This document shows, one piece after another, positions 42,001 through 55,066 of a stretch of 64,000 nucleotides of DNA. Every line of letters begins with the position of its first letter. The stretch's first letter is position 1. The DNA is taken from NCBI RefSeq assembly GCF_033807715.1, contig NC_084592.1:23011501-23075500 (forward strand), read 5' to 3'. Both the position numbers and the translations under genes were made by a program. Below the pieces are notes generated by a model. The model was not told the DNA's origin, ran no database searches, and saw nothing but the letters and a program-made list of their open reading frames with translations. This DNA comes from Cololabis saira. Lineage: Eukaryota > Chordata > Actinopteri > Beloniformes > Belonidae.

Positions 42001-42577
42001 CATAGAGGATTTGTGTGCATTTCAAAAGAGAAAAGCTTGGAGAAGTTGCATAAAAATAAAATATTCAAATATGCCACCAAAATAAGACGTTCACATACTG
42101 TAGTATGGAAAAATCACGTTTATCTATATAGAAAGAAAGAAAGCATATTTAAGTCTTTAAAAGAAAGAAGAGAAATCACATAATTATGCAAAATACATAG
42201 TCGTGAGCGCAAAAGAATATTTTGGGTATAACTCTTTCCTCTACACTTTCATATCCTAGATAATTGGCATACTTCAATATTAAAACTACTCAAAGATGAA
42301 GCACAGTTTTCTCAAAGTATTTTTTAAATGAAATTCTCACCCCATAAACACAGTTACGAGTATTCACTCAAATTACATGCCGTGTTAAATGCATTGTGTG
42401 ACTGATTGCGCCTCTATCAGCTTTAGAAATTGGTGAGCTAGTGAACATAATCCAATTGAAAGTCTAAAACATGAAATTAAAACTGTGACTGATTTCATAC
42501 ATGTTCTCTGTAAACTTCGACGTTGGACATCATCAGAAGGCGCATTAGCTGTTGGTGCAGCAGTCTCACAACTAGAA
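39060..42577. other. Unrecognised 3.5-kb non-coding stretch
   Basis: No gene found. A degenerate TATA/CATA simple repeat lies at 39450-39507. Frames up to about 98 codons overlap on both strands and lack known domains. Confidence 0.4.
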
Positions 42578-42582
42578 GGTCC

Positions 42583-42622
42583 TGCCCAGGACTGTCACTT
42601 AGGTAGGAGCACTGGGTGATAA
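42583..42622. repeat. Short dispersed repeat fragment
   Basis: GCCCAGGACTGTCACTTAGG, then TAGGAGCACTGGGTGAT, matches 9285-9320 except for a 4-bp indel and single substitutions. Confidence 0.7.
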
Positions 42623-45600
42623 AATTGGAGGAATTGTGTTTTGCTCATATAGACTCCAACCATGATAAACTCTGCTCCATCAAATAAGGATGTGTAATGT
42701 CACCCACTGTAGCATTACACTTTTACATTTAAGCAGTAAATTAAAAAACAAATTCCATATCTAATGTTTAGTACAAGATGAGTATGAGTACAAGAAACAC
42801 TTGGATCACGTAGAGAGCAACACACTCCATTTTATTTTGAAATTACTCTCTAAAATGCGGATTGGTCAGGTTGCCTGAAGCACGTGACGCAACACGGGCG
42901 TTCGTGATTGGATGGAAGAAATACTGGAGACTGGACACGTCTATGTAGAACAGGGTAAACCACTCGCTATCAGGAAGATTTGGAGACGTAAAATTCTTCC
43001 ATGAGATGTTCATAACAATGAAAGGAATGGGATAATTAATTTTCAGGGGAAAGAAACAGGGTTGTTAGTAAGGCACTTTGTCTTGCTTTTGTCAACATGT
43101 AAATTCTTCGTTTTACATTAAACCTTTTTTTTCTGTTTCTTCCTTTATTAGGGCAGCTGAGAAGGATTGAGGTTGAGAGACTGGAGCTCTTTTTTTTTCC
43201 TCATATTTTTTTATTTAAGCTTTTGTATTTTTTTTTTCAATAAAGATTGTGTATTTCTTACTAATACAGCTTTTGTATTTCCGATTAAAGCTATAGTACT
43301 TTTGTATTAAAGCAGCTGCATTTTTATACACACAAGAACTGCTTCTTTCCCACTGCCTCTGTACTCTGGATAAGTGGGATCATCCCCACTTTCACCTGCA
43401 CATTACGTACTTGCATCACTTTGCAATCAACAACCCACTTTGTATGTACTTTTATTGATATTATGTCTAATTTGTATAGTTGTTTTGTACATTGTGTTGG
43501 TATCCACCCTAAAGGTTGCAACGTTTAGAATAGTTTTTAAATAATAAAATATATATATATATTTTTTTTTTGTGATACATTAACAACCCTGGACCATAGT
43601 TGTAACAATGACCAGCATTCACCACCCTGAACCACCCCAAACACAACCATAACACCAATATTTTCGTCCATTCTCGTCGAAAACTCACAAGTGTCGTCAT
43701 GTTTTAGTCATCAAAGAGCCATGTTTATCTCTTCACCGTGTTGTTATAGTAGGAAAAAAAGTGATTTAGTCTTCATCATCGTTGACAAAAACAACCCTGG
43801 AAAGGAGAGACACAGACACAATAGTAAGGTATCCAACAGACATCCATACAGACAGTGGAAGCCAGCATCAGTGGGGGATTGCTTTAAAGTTTAATCAAAT
43901 ATGAATCATATACCAGCCACAGACGCATGCAGCACTGAACTTAACTCTACTTGTTTTGCAGTCTCTCCCTGAATAGAAGCACTACATTATCATACCAAGA
44001 GCAGCTGTGTACTGTTCACTAATCTGCAGTACACCATTAATTGGACAAGAGGCCACTTAACGTCAACCTTAAAGGTGGCCTGAAACGTCTAGAGAAAACC
44101 CACCTAGGCTAAAGAAAAGCATGCAAACTCTACAGAGAAAAGCTCCAGCTAATTTACATGAGGAAAAAGTATGAGCTTAAATGAAAAATGGACTTTCACT
44201 CAACAACAAAGGCGCCCATCCTTTTTGAATTATGATGGATTGGCAATTTGGATTGAATAGCTAATAGCGTGCCTCCCCCTTTGGGGTCAGTAATTTCGAT
44301 GGATAATGGCCGCAATTTGGTTGCAGCCATTATGCTGGTTAACCTTAAAATCAGGTCCTGAAGACTTCAAAGACAGGGAGGAAGCAGTAGGGTAGATAAT
44401 GGGTCACAGTTTAGAGAGCTGGTAGAGTATGAGCATTTTTGTTTCCTTTGTTTTTTTTAAAGTGGAGTTGAGTGATGTCATTCTGAGCAATTAGTGTTGT
44501 ACAGTAGACAGCGCATACAGAGCTCTCAGAACCAGGGAGAAATTGACAGGGCTAGTCAGTTAGTCAGGATAAGCGCCACAGAGGAGTGCAATTTCCCCAG
44601 CTAAACTCAAAACTTGTACATTTCATAACAGCCTGAATGAACACGGCATTAAATGTATTTATATTGTTACTTTTGCCCAACTCAGCTATTTACTTTCTAA
44701 CTACATATTCTTTACCACTGAATCTCTGCTTTGCGATACTGTTTTGCAAGAAGTACTTTATTTATTCATTTATATTAGGAGGACCCAATATGTGTAACTG
44801 CCTGATGCAAAAGTAACATGCTGTTAAATTCCACAATGAAGCACTTACTCGAAGCGCAATGCAATTTATGAGGTTCAAGTGGATTTTTGATCGCTACTAT
44901 TTTTTCAGTAGCTGTTATATTAGCGCCCAGTCAGAATTCCCTCCTTTATATTTCTCAAGATTTAGTGCACTGTGACTGCAGCCTGCTGTTGGTTAGGTAT
45001 CAACTAACTAACATTTCACAGAACATTACTTTAAAAGTCTAAAATATCACTTTAATGGTTGAATTAGTGTGTAGAATTTTCAGGAAAAGTTACTGGGAGT
45101 TATAGCTCACTCACAAGAGAGACAAAACTCACGTCAAATGTCAGTGGAAGTAACTGCCACAAGCAGATACTATCCTGAGCACGGGTGCAGCTGAAGCTGA
45201 AGACAGACCGTCTATTTAGGGATTTGTTTGATGAAGTGACATCTACTCATCTCGCGTGGAACTGTGTGTGGTGTTTTGGAGCCACTGAGATTTTCCATGA
45301 TGCAAGAGTTCCCGCTTCTCCTGTTCGCAGTTTGTCAGTTTGAAACAGGCCCAGAGGCAAACAAGATTCGTTTTTATAACACAATGATTTAGTAATATGA
45401 GCCCTGAAAGCCAATGGAAATAAGTATGTGCACATCTAGTTAGATTTAATGTATGCACTTTGACGGCAGCAGTTCATCTTTTCTATAATATGACAGTACC
45501 TTTCATAATGCATTAATCATAGTTTGTGATGTGAATTTTATTTTATTTGTTTGCCTACCTAACATGTCGCAAGCCTCATCTTAAAATATCACACCATGAA

Positions 45601-47277
45601 TATTTCATACAATTCCTCATATTCAACTTTCAAACATGCACCTTTGTTTTGTCTAAAAATTCCCAATGTAGAGTCAAGAACATTTTTCCAGTAACACTCT
45701 ATTCTTACACAGCAGAATTATCAGTGCTTATTCATAAGGATGGATAATCTAATATATTGTTTTGTGATTTGGAGAAAATTATTTTGGAAGATTGAAAAGA
45801 AAGTTCATATTGGTTTTGTCCCTTTTCTATGCAAAAATATCAAGTTGTCAAGTGTTTTAAGGCTAAGCTGACACATATTTAAACATTTCCTGTAAAAAAA
45901 ATCTTTTGTGTAATACGCTATTGAATTAAGATCTCAACAAACAATAAAGTATGAGGCATTTATTCTAAGTACTGCTCTGAAACATAGCCCAGCAAGACAT
46001 TACAATTTCTTGGACAACTTTTTGAGAAGCTGGACACCGACAGCTTTTGGCAGCGGCAGATTCTCAAGCATTATGTACTGCAAGTAAATTAAATTAATGC
46101 GGCCATCTCCTTTCTGCTGCTGGCCAGTATTTATTAGTCTAATCTAAAGTCTTATCCTGTGTCACAAGTCCATCTTTTATACTGCCAGCAGAGTGAAAAA
46201 TGCTGGCACTTTACCATAACAACTAGCTACTTGTCTGATGAACAATAATGTGGAGTGTATTATTTTCAAGTGTGCTGGCAAGTGGTGTGGATATGAAATA
46301 TAATGTGTGCCTTGACCTTGGTTCAGGTATGACCTTGACCTTGAGTCAGTCAAAAAAGACTTGATTCAGAGCAAATTAGAATGGCAGGGCCTATAACCAC
46401 CATCAGCAGCTTGTTTAACAAAACAGTTTGACATTTCATAGCACCTGACATTAGTCATTATCTTATAGGGGAGCACAAAGAAACAGAACATAAAAACAGA
46501 ACACAAAAACAAAAGTTTGAAGTCTAAGAGTCAGAGAGGAGCCAAATACAAAGCTACAGTCATTTTTAGATCAAGAACATGCCATCCCTGACAGAAAATA
46601 AATCCCTTTGAGAGGATTTTCACCCGTTTTATTTTGTAAAAAAAAAAAGGAGTAAAAAAGGCAGCTTGGTGACTAATTTCTTCAAAGTTCTGCATTTACC
46701 ACCAGCTGTGCCAGAGAGAAAATGCTGTGAATGGTGAAAAATGCTGTGAATGGTAGTTATAGCACCCTCACCACAAAGTTGGGGCGGAGACAAAGGACGG
46801 CTGGCATCAGTGCTGTGTGTGCATATAACCAGCAAAGATTTCAACCAACTGTAAATGTAGCCAGCTAGAACACGCCCACGTTATTTCAGTCACATTTAGC
46901 TATTTAAGCCTGGCCCACTTAGCTTATTCTATGAATGTTAATTAATGTTACATTGTATTCGTTCTGATCAAATCAGTGCAAACGTTATCATTTCAAATGC
47001 CACTTCCAAGACAATATTCAAAATGAGTGCCGCCAACTAGCAGAGCTCCACTGGGATCCGCTGTCACTCAGCCCAGGACACATGTGGGGTTTGACCCCAC
47101 TGGTTTCATGGGCTGATTGACTGTGAATCCCAGCAGACTTCTGCTAGGAAGAGTGTTGACATTATCTACTGTGGTTCCCGATGTTTTCAGTCAATCCAAA
47201 ACAGAGGACCTGCAAAGCTACTGACATGGGACCTCCTAAAATCTGACTCCCTATTTTAAATGTAATTTTGGTGTTTG
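42623..47277. other. Mostly unrecognised non-coding stretch
   Basis: No gene. 43660-43790 contains TTCGTCCATTCTCGTCGAAA and TTAGTCTTCATCATCGTTGA, then CAAAAACAACCCTGG, possibly a fish hAT-type end. 44093-44150 (AGAAAACCCACCTAGGCTAA and GCATGCAAACTCTACAGAG) is a decayed piece of the repeat at 61333-61625. A (TA)n/T tract lies at 43548-43571. Confidence 0.35.
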
Positions 47278-47285
47278 GTATTTAG

Positions 47286-47981
47286 TAGGGATGCCCCGAT
47301 ACCGATACTGGTATCGATACTCGATACCGATACCGATACTGCCCTCATATACTCGTACTCGCAAAAATTCTCCGATAGCCGGTTAGCCGCTTTAGCTGAC
47401 AGCCCGCAGTCCGTCTTGCTTTTGTCGTCGTCCCTTATTTTGAAATATGTCCACACTGCTGACATCCCGCTTGCATTAATTGTCACTATCTTGCCTGAAA
47501 CGGCGCTGCCAGTCTCACCCACGGGCACCACTCTATATAACCGGACTGTAACAATGGGATTGTTTATGTTCTTCTTTTTCTTCTCTGTTTTATTGGCTGA
47601 TCCCAACCAACTTTAAGGTGCATACCGCCACCTACTGTACAAGAGTGTGTAACATCATTTCATTTAGCCTGTTTTTTTAAATTCTATTTGATTGTTTATG
47701 TTGTTTCACACGGACGGCTTCAGGTGAAGCACCGCACATGCGCAGTTGATGTACCTGCGATGAGACTAAAGCGCGGAGGAAAGCCCGGCCGGCTGAGTTT
47801 TGTTTAAAATTGAATTTCTGTTGCAAATAAAACCTGTCTTCCAATTCATTGCATTTTTCATTGCATTTTTAGCCTAGTTATTTTTGTGGTAGAAGTATCG
47901 GATCGGTACTCGGTATCGGCGAGTACACAAATTAAAATACTTGTACTCGGTGTGAAAAAAAATGGTATCGGGACATCCGTA
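47286..47981. mobile_element. Non-autonomous hAT element with exact 8-bp TSD
   Basis: The left end is TAGGGATGCCCCGATACC and the reverse complement of the right end is TACGGATGTCCCGATACC. Both are followed by clustered CGATACC/GTACTCG motifs. An exact GTATTTAG duplication flanks it at 47278-47285 and 47982-47989. Overlapping frames of 113-116 codons on both strands reflect the symmetric sequence and are not transposase. Confidence 0.92.
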
Positions 47982-48366
47982 GTATTTAGCTGATGCATGG
48001 TTAGCACGAGATTCCTGCTACTTAGCTAAGCTTCGTGTTTAGACCCCTCTTAACCCACAGCCAGTCATGGTTATGGGTTAGTACAATTAAAAGCACAACA
48101 AAACATATTTTATATAAATTATGACTGACTATGCCAGGGGTGTCCAGACTACGGCCCGCGGGCCAGCTGCGGCACGCGAGATAGTTTTTATTGGCCCCCA
48201 GCAAATTCTGAAAATATAATTGAATATGACCCACACAAGAAGCTTGAGCTCAACTCTGTTGCACTTCTCAGTTTCAACACTTGATGGAGCCAGCCATGGA
48301 AATGGTGCTTCTCCACTAAACAAAATTACGGTAGGCGAAGAAAAACATTTACATTAGTAAGGAGAA

Positions 48367-50190
48367 ATGGCAGCAGCACCCAAGAAACGCAAAGTAGCAA
48401 GCGAGTGTAGAAGATTTCTAACACGATGGGAAAATAAATGAAATCAATCAAGTGTGTCTGTTTGATTTGCAATGAAGATGTTGCTGTGATGAAAGAGTAT
48501 AATGTCCATCGTCAATATGAGACCAAGCATCAGAGCCATGCAGCTTACACAAGTGCCAACGAACACAAAAATTAAAGCAAATGGCAGCTAGCCTGCAAGC
48601 TCAACAACAGTTTTTTTTTTTTTTTTGTGCTAACAAATTACAGGAAGACGCCACAGCAGCAAGCTCTGTAGTCGCTAACTTATTGCGCAGCACAGCAAAC
48701 CGTTCTCAGATGGTGATTTCATGAAGCAGTGCCTCATCAAAGACACAGAAATAATGTGCCTGGAAAAGGTGCAGGATTTCAACAACATGAGCTTATCCAG
48801 AAATACAGTGGTGCGGAGAATCGAGGACTTGTCAGCTTACTTGAAGCTTCAGCTGAAAGACAAAGCTTGTGCTTTTGATTTTTACTCAATAGCATGCGAT
48901 GAGAGCACAGACGCCGCGCAGCTGTTAATTTTTTTGTGGGGAGTAGATAATTTTTGCTGTATGGAGGAGCTGCTTGATATGATGAGCCTAAAAGGCACGA
49001 CGACGGGTAAAAAATATGTTTTAAGCTGTGTCAGAGAAAGTTGAAAAGATGGGGCTTAAATGGGACAAGCTCTGTGGACTAACAACGGGGGGAGCTCCGG
49101 CGATGACGGGCAAGCGTGAAGGAATGGCATCGATAGTGTGCGCCAAGGTGAAAGAGAACGGAGGTGAGGCTGTTAGGATGCACTGTATAATCCACCAAGA
49201 AACACTGTGTGCTGAGACTGTCCAGCTTGGTGATGTGATGAACACTGTTGTTAAAACTGTCAACATAATTCGAGCCGAAGGACTGTACCACAGAGAATAT
49301 CAAGCTTTCTTATCTGATGTGGATGCTGAATACAGGGATGCACTCTACCACTCTGATGTGCGCTGGCTCAGCTGTGGTGCAGCGGTTTTATTCGCTGAAA
49401 TCAGAAAATCTACCAGTTTTTGAAAGAGAAGGGCTGACCTCTTCATGAACTGAGTGACCCTCTGTGGCTGGCAGACCTGGCATTTTTGGTTGATCTCACC
49501 CATCATCTGAATACACTGAACAAGAATCTACAAGGAAAAGAACAGCTGGTGTCACACCTGTATGTGCACATGAAAGCCTTCTGTCTTAAGCTCCACCTGT
49601 TTGAGACACAACTACGAAGCTTTAATGCTGACACACTTCCCTGCGCCGTCTGAAATCCAGTCTGCTTTCCCAAAGGCCAACCTTTCTGCTAAAAAGGAGA
49701 AATATGTGTCTGTGATTGCATCTCTCGTGACAGAATTTAACCAGCGTTTAAGATTTTTCCGTCATTGAAAAACAAATCAAGCTGTTCTCGACCCGCTTCC
49801 TGGTGGATGCAGAAGAAGTGGAAGAGAGTCTGCAGTTAGAACTGATTGAAATGGTATTAACCATTAATATATATGCAGACAAGGGGAAAAAAAGAACTGA
49901 TTGAAATGCAATGTGATGATTCTCTGAAGAGTCAACATCAGCTTTTCTCCCTCCCTGACTTCTATTTAAGTTTGGATAATGTCAAGTTTCCTCTGATAAG
50001 ATGCTATGCAAAAAGAATGATGAGCCTGTTGGGCTCAACATACATCTGTGAACAAGCATTTTCTCTGTTAAATCAGAACAAAAGCAGATTGAGAACCAGA
50101 ATGACTGATAGCATCTCCGTGAAGCCCTTCGCGTCTCAACCACCAAACTTTCTCCTGACATGTCAGCCATCCTTCAATCCAAAGGACAGC
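48367..50190 (+). pseudogene. Broken GTF2IRD2/ZBED5-like hAT transposase
   Basis: It starts MAAAPKKRKVASECRRFLTR at 48367 and shifts frame after WENK. CLICNEDVAVMKEYNVHRQY then ETKH (about 48460-48535) forms a zinc finger of the BED or C2H2 type. RIEDLSAYLKLQLKDKACAF and YSIACDESTDAAQLLIFLWG (48820-48940) hold the first catalytic aspartate region. A frameshift near 49020 is followed by KLCGLTTGGAPAMTGKREGM, HCIIHQETLCAE and DVRWLSCGAAVLF (to 49420). Another frame break precedes SDPLWLADLAFLVDLTHHLN. The C-terminal dimerisation segment STYICEQAFSLLNQNKSRLR lies near 50035-50095. At least five frame changes and a retroposed insertion disable it. Host genes such as GTF2IRD2, ZBED5 and EPM2AIP1 derive from this group, but this copy sits inside a transposon with intact TSDs, so it is a dead transposon and not a domesticated gene. 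Confidence 0.85.
49854..49892 (+). mobile_element. 39-bp 5'-truncated retroposed insertion with 16-bp TSD
   Basis: AGAACTGATTGAAATG occurs at 49838-49853 and again at 49893-49908, flanking 39 bp: GTATTAACCATTAATATATA, then TGCAGACAAGG and an A-rich end. The insert matches the 3' terminus of the SINE-like element at 32268-32686 and splits the Charlie-type transposase relic. Confidence 0.85.
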
Positions 50191-50359
50191 ATCACTGCTC
50201 CCACTGAGTGCAATGTTCTTCACATTATAGGCAAGTTAGAAATACACAATACAGTCTTCATGTATCAATTTGTCACCTCTAATGTGTGGCTAGGGCCTTC
50301 TTTTATTTTTATGTATTTGGCCCTGACTAAAATGAACTCTGGACACCCTTGGACTATGC

Positions 50360-52702
50360 TCTGCTACGTCTTTATTCATAGCTCAGAAGTAATGCTCATA
50401 AGTCAATACTGTGCGACTAAGTGGCAAAAGTAATGACAGCCAATCATTGGCTATGCAAAACCATGCACCTAACTAAAAATAGATGTGTTATATATAATTA
50501 TACCTGATGTGCTATAAATACCTGATGTGCTATAAATAATTATAATAAAAATCAACCGCTCCTACAATTGTCATGGATGTGAAAAGGAGACCAAAATTAC
50601 TTAGGCAATAAGTATTTTTCTTTCTGAAAAGGTGGACATCTTAATTCCCTTGCTTCCATGTTAGCTTCAACCCAAAACTGGGTGTTTTGGCCCTTGATCC
50701 ATACCACCAGCACCACACTGATTTGGCAAAGACAAAGTGGATGGCAGCCACCTGTTGAGTGTTTTGTGTTCTCTGGATTTGGATTTCAGGAATCAGCACC
50801 CAAGCATCGACACAGTCCTGCACCTCTCATAGGGTACCCAATTCCATGTTATTTAGTTTTGATTAGTTCAAATGCTGGCTTGAAAATACTTTATTTGACA
50901 ATTTGGCAAACTTCAAATAAGATTTGGAGAAGTTTAAAAACAAAACTGGCTGGAGGCTTATGATTGGCTAAAGCTCCTGGACCGAGGGGAGCCCTTTAAA
51001 GTCGAGGTTTAAAGCAATCTTTAAAGCGTGAGAAGCATATCCTGTCAGGAAAAATCAATATATCGGTTTCATTGTGGAAGAATTAATTAAAAGAAAGGCC
51101 TCCTTTAACACTGATTAGGATTAAGTTCCCGAATCTGCTTTCTTTAGTGATAAGTTAAGTTTCTGGGAATTATATTTTTTGTTTACATTTTTTTGGCCAT
51201 TAGCATTTAGTAAATACTCGTGAGAGTCAAACATTGCTCAAATAAGTGGCTCAATAGAACTATGACATGTCCGCATGGCTGCACTGCTGAAAAGAAACCT
51301 CAAAGTGCTCTTGCTGACCTCTGTGAAGCCCCCCCCCCCCCTGTTTCAGTCACTGTTTCCAGTCCAAGTGTGCTCAAGATTAGTGGAACATCGCTTTCTT
51401 AAGTACACAGATGTGAATTATGTTCAGGAGTTAATCTTCTCTGACTGATTACTTGCTTTTTTAGACAGTCAACACTGCTGAGTGACTACAGTGTCTATTT
51501 ACTGGGAAATTGATGACTAAGAAAAGCACTTGTCATGCGATGTGATGCGCATCTAAACAAAGCTGGTTTAAGTAGCAGGATAGAATAATGCGAAACCGCA
51601 GTACCAGTAAGTTTTGAGTGGCATTTTGACCTTGTTAATTGTCACAAACTCTTTGTGATTACAATCAGTCATCCATGCCTCCCGCCGTTTTAATGGTAGA
51701 TTTATGGAAATGAGGGCATCATAATCCTGATCAGGTTGTGTTGACTCACTCTGTGCATGGAGGTCTATAACCCTGCAGTAATTGCCTTCAACAATCTTCT
51801 AAATCTTACTTGACATACCAGCAAAACCACAAATCTCAGCTGTTTTTTTGTGATGACCTTGGCTTAGTACCAAAGCTTTTAAGTTTGCTTTCTCGAAGCA
51901 TGATGGGGATAGTCTGACTTAAGATTCAGTATGCAATTCTCTGGCATTTCTGGAAAATGAAAGGAATCAGGGCAATATAGGAGTGCAATTTAACTAGTTC
52001 TACTATTAAAAGAGTGATATTTCTGGAAGAGGAGGATGATGACCTAGGAACCTGTCTAAGTCTGTGACTCTGAGATGAATTAAATGAGGGAAGAGCTGAA
52101 ATCTTAGCCCTCAAAAGCAGACTAACTACCATAAAACAGTGATAACAATGAAATCATCAGTTCCTTGAGGCTATGTGAAATGGTTTATTAACTTGACATA
52201 ATTGACCATAATTACCCAGGCGTCTTAAGATCTTTTATATAAGAAACCAAAGCATTTTGCCATAATGTCGCCTTTTTAAGTCAAAAAGTTGTCACTCAAT
52301 TCTTTTTGTAAAAGTCGTGATTTATTGGTGTTAATACAATCCTCATTGCTTCAAATAAAAAAAAACATTTTACATTTTTCTGTGCCAAAACTATAATCAT
52401 CTTATAAGAACAGCTTTTTTTTTACCAAATTAAAATCCATTGTGAATAGTGTTGATAGTTGTTCTATTTCCTCCAAATCACTAAAATCTAGGTATAGTAG
52501 AGCTATTACAAACCAGCCCATGGCGGTAGCAAAAACAGCAAGAAACCATTTGAGATATTTTCAAGTTTATTCTGTGACATATATACACAGAAAAAGATTT
52601 CAGTGTAGTGAAAGAAGTGAGACAAAGAGGGGTTTCTTTGTCACTTGGATGTATCTGTATATTCTGTACATGAAATTAAAATCTCAACCCTTCTTGGAAA
52701 TT
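50360..52702. other. Mostly unrecognised non-coding stretch
   Basis: No gene. It contains one copy of a dispersed repeat (50663-50794), a C12 run at about 51329-51340 and otherwise unrecognised AT-rich sequence. Confidence 0.4.
50663..50794. repeat. Unclassified repeat, copy 1 of a direct pair
   Basis: AGCTTCAACCCAAAACTGGG, GTTTTGGCCCTTGATCCATA, CCACCAGCACCACACTG, GATGGCAGCCAC and GTGTTTTGTGTTCTCTGGAT recur in the same orientation at 53968-54101. The open frames differ between copies, so it is not evidently coding. Confidence 0.8.
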
Positions 52703-52710
52703 GTTTAAAC

Positions 52711-53630
52711 TAGGGCTGGGACTCGATTGAAAAAATGAATTGAATTAATTACAGGCTTTGTAATTAATTAATCGCAATTAATCGCAATTTGATCGCATAT
52801 CAATTTTAGACCTGAGAACAATGAGATTTCCTTTTTTTGTTTGTTTCAAATGGATTTTTGTATACGAGTGAATGATTGACTAGTGAAAACATATGTTCAA
52901 TTTATGAAACAGTTTATTTTTATCAAGGTGGTGCTTCACCAAGAACAAATCAGTGCAATTTGCTATAAAGTGCAGTAAATTAAATATATGCAGTACGCAC
53001 ATTGAATGACACAGGTAGCCTATAGTCAAGGACCTTCTGTTAACAACACTTAAATATAACAAAATACTTTCAACTGTTTCAAGTACATTCCAGAACATGG
53101 AAACACATTAGAAAACAGAGCATGCTTCCATCCATCCGTTTTTTAAAACTAAATTTCACATCCACGGGACCAACAAGACCCTTTTCGTCTGCGACTTCAT
53201 TCATCTCAACTTAGCTTGTGTTATGACGACGGCCGCACTTCGCTGTAACACTCATGCACGTTGGTTGCCGAACCCTTGAGAGAGAGAGAGTTGTAAAACG
53301 CTTTGATCTCGCCGCGGAGCTTACAATGGGAGTCAACGTAAGTGTCATAACTCTCTCGGTGCGTCCCAAATGCCGCACTAAAAAGTATATACTAAAAAGT
53401 ATACTTAAGTTCGGCACACTTTTGAGTAAATATCAGTAAATATCATTAGGGTGGAAGTATGTGATTTCGGACGCAGCCTCTCTCTCAAGGGGTCTGGTTG
53501 GTTGGTGCGCCGTTCGTGTGAAAGTCGTCCCGTGAGAAACGTTCCGAGGGGAAAAAACGAATGCCATTAAAATGCGCTATTTTTTCTGTAATTAATTAAT
53601 CGAAATTAACGCGCTAAAGTCCCAGCCTAA
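52711..53630. mobile_element. Non-autonomous hAT element with exact 8-bp TSD
   Basis: The left end is TAGGGCTGGGACTCGATTGA and the reverse complement of the right end is TTAGGCTGGGACTTTAGCGC. Both ends carry TAATTAATTAATCG. An exact GTTTAAAC duplication flanks it at 52703-52710 and 53631-53638. It is 920 bp with no recognisable transposase. Confidence 0.92.
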
Positions 53631-53967
53631 GTTTAAACATTGGTGTTTTTTTTCTTTCTTTCAAGAGCAATTCAATTCAGTTTATGTATGCATGTGCCAA
53701 TTTCTTAAGGCCCTTTAAGATAAATACTGTATGTATGATAAATAGTCAGGCAGACAGACAAGGTCGCCGTCACGCGTATCAGACTCCTCAATGAGACATT
53801 CAACCATTCATTTTTCTATTTTTCTTCATATCAAAGAAATTTCCTGTCAAGAACAAAGAAAACCAGGAAGTGCAGTTACCTTATAACTCTAACATTTCAA
53901 TGAACATAATGTGTTAAAATATGTTGTTTATTGATGCTTTAAAATTTGCAATTACTACATATGACTG

Positions 53968-54101
53968 AGCTTCAACCCAAAACTTGGTGTTTTGGCCCTT
54001 GATCCACACCACCAGCACCACACTGTCATGGCAAGGACAAGAGGATGGCAGCCACATGTTGTGAGTGTTTTGTGTTCCCTGGATTTTAAAATGAAGGAAT
54101 C
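53968..54101. repeat. Unclassified repeat, copy 2 of a direct pair
   Basis: It matches 50663-50794 over about 130 bp with scattered substitutions and small indels. No flanking duplication was recognised. Confidence 0.8.
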
Positions 54102-54819
54102 TCATTGTAATAACCGCATTGTAATAAAAAAAAAATTAAATAAATAGAGTTTGGAAATAAATGGGACATAAGAAAAAAACTTTAGAAAAAAAAAAGTGAC
54201 ATTTAAAAAGCTGACATCAGAAAGTAAGTTAGTAGTTTCCTTGTCGATTAGAAAAATGTATTACGATAATTCTGTACATCCATGAATACATATTTATTTT
54301 CATTATGCATTTCAGAATGTATTATGTAGAAACATTTTGCTTACACACTTTTTCTTAATTTAACATTGACTCTTAAAGGCACGATCAATTCCTAATGCTA
54401 TCCTACATAAAAAGGTTAAAGAGAAGGAAAAGTTGGGCTGGGAAAACGTTAAAATAAAAATAATTCGGGCAGTAACTGTAAATGAACCATCTGTCTGTCT
54501 CTTGCTGTTTATCATGTGTAAACTTTATCTGTAAGATTCATATTTTATAATTTGACAAATTAATATTTCTTTTTTTTAATGTTCATCATTAAATCAAACT
54601 CTTGCCAAAGCCAGTGAATTCAGCTTTGGTGGGGGTAGAATTAATTTGATTAATTTAACAGTTTGAGCTTAATGTGTTCAGACCCTCATTTATTAATATT
54701 TTTTTAAATAACCAGAAATTCAAAAAATATTTGATAAACAGTATACAGTCACCTTCAACACTGAATAACTTTGCTAGCTGAAAATCCACCATGTCCTCAT
54801 TAAAAGCTAAAACTAACCA
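54102..54819. other. Unrecognised AT-rich sequence
   Basis: A-rich and T-rich tracts with no gene or recognised repeat, up to the TA that precedes the Tc1 left end. Confidence 0.4.
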
Positions 54820-55066
54820 TACAGTTGAAACCAGAAGTCTACATACACTGTGCAAAAAGACAACATTTTTTGTCTCACTGTCTGAAGTTAAATCAGACTT
54901 AAGCTCTCCTGAAACAGGACCTGTTTCATTCAATTCTGGCCCATTCCACCTGACAGAACTGGTGTAACTGAGTCAGGTTTGACGCTCCCACACGCCTTTT
55001 CAGATCTGCCCACACATTTTCGATGGGATTCAGAACAGGGCTTTGTGATGGCCTTCCCGAGACATT

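Larger units (their letters stand above)
48135..50351 (+). mobile_element. hAT-Charlie-type transposon with exact 8-bp TSD
   Basis: The left end is CAGGGGTGTCCAGACTACGG followed by CCCGCGGGCC, the classic Charlie-group end. The right end is decayed but still shows CTCTGGACACCCTTG. An exact GACTATGC duplication flanks it at 48127-48134 and 50352-50359. It carries a broken transposase on the plus strand and a 39-bp retroposed insertion at 49854-49892. A T16 tract lies at 48611-48626. Confidence 0.9.

Noticed and set aside
42780..43570. Possible solo LTR
   Set aside because: I could not find matching TG...CA ends, a target duplication, a primer-binding site or internal retroviral domains.
47256..47616. 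Overlapping 113-116-codon frames on both strands
   Set aside because: They lie in the symmetric CGATACC-rich end of a hAT-type element; mutual overlap on opposite strands argues against coding.
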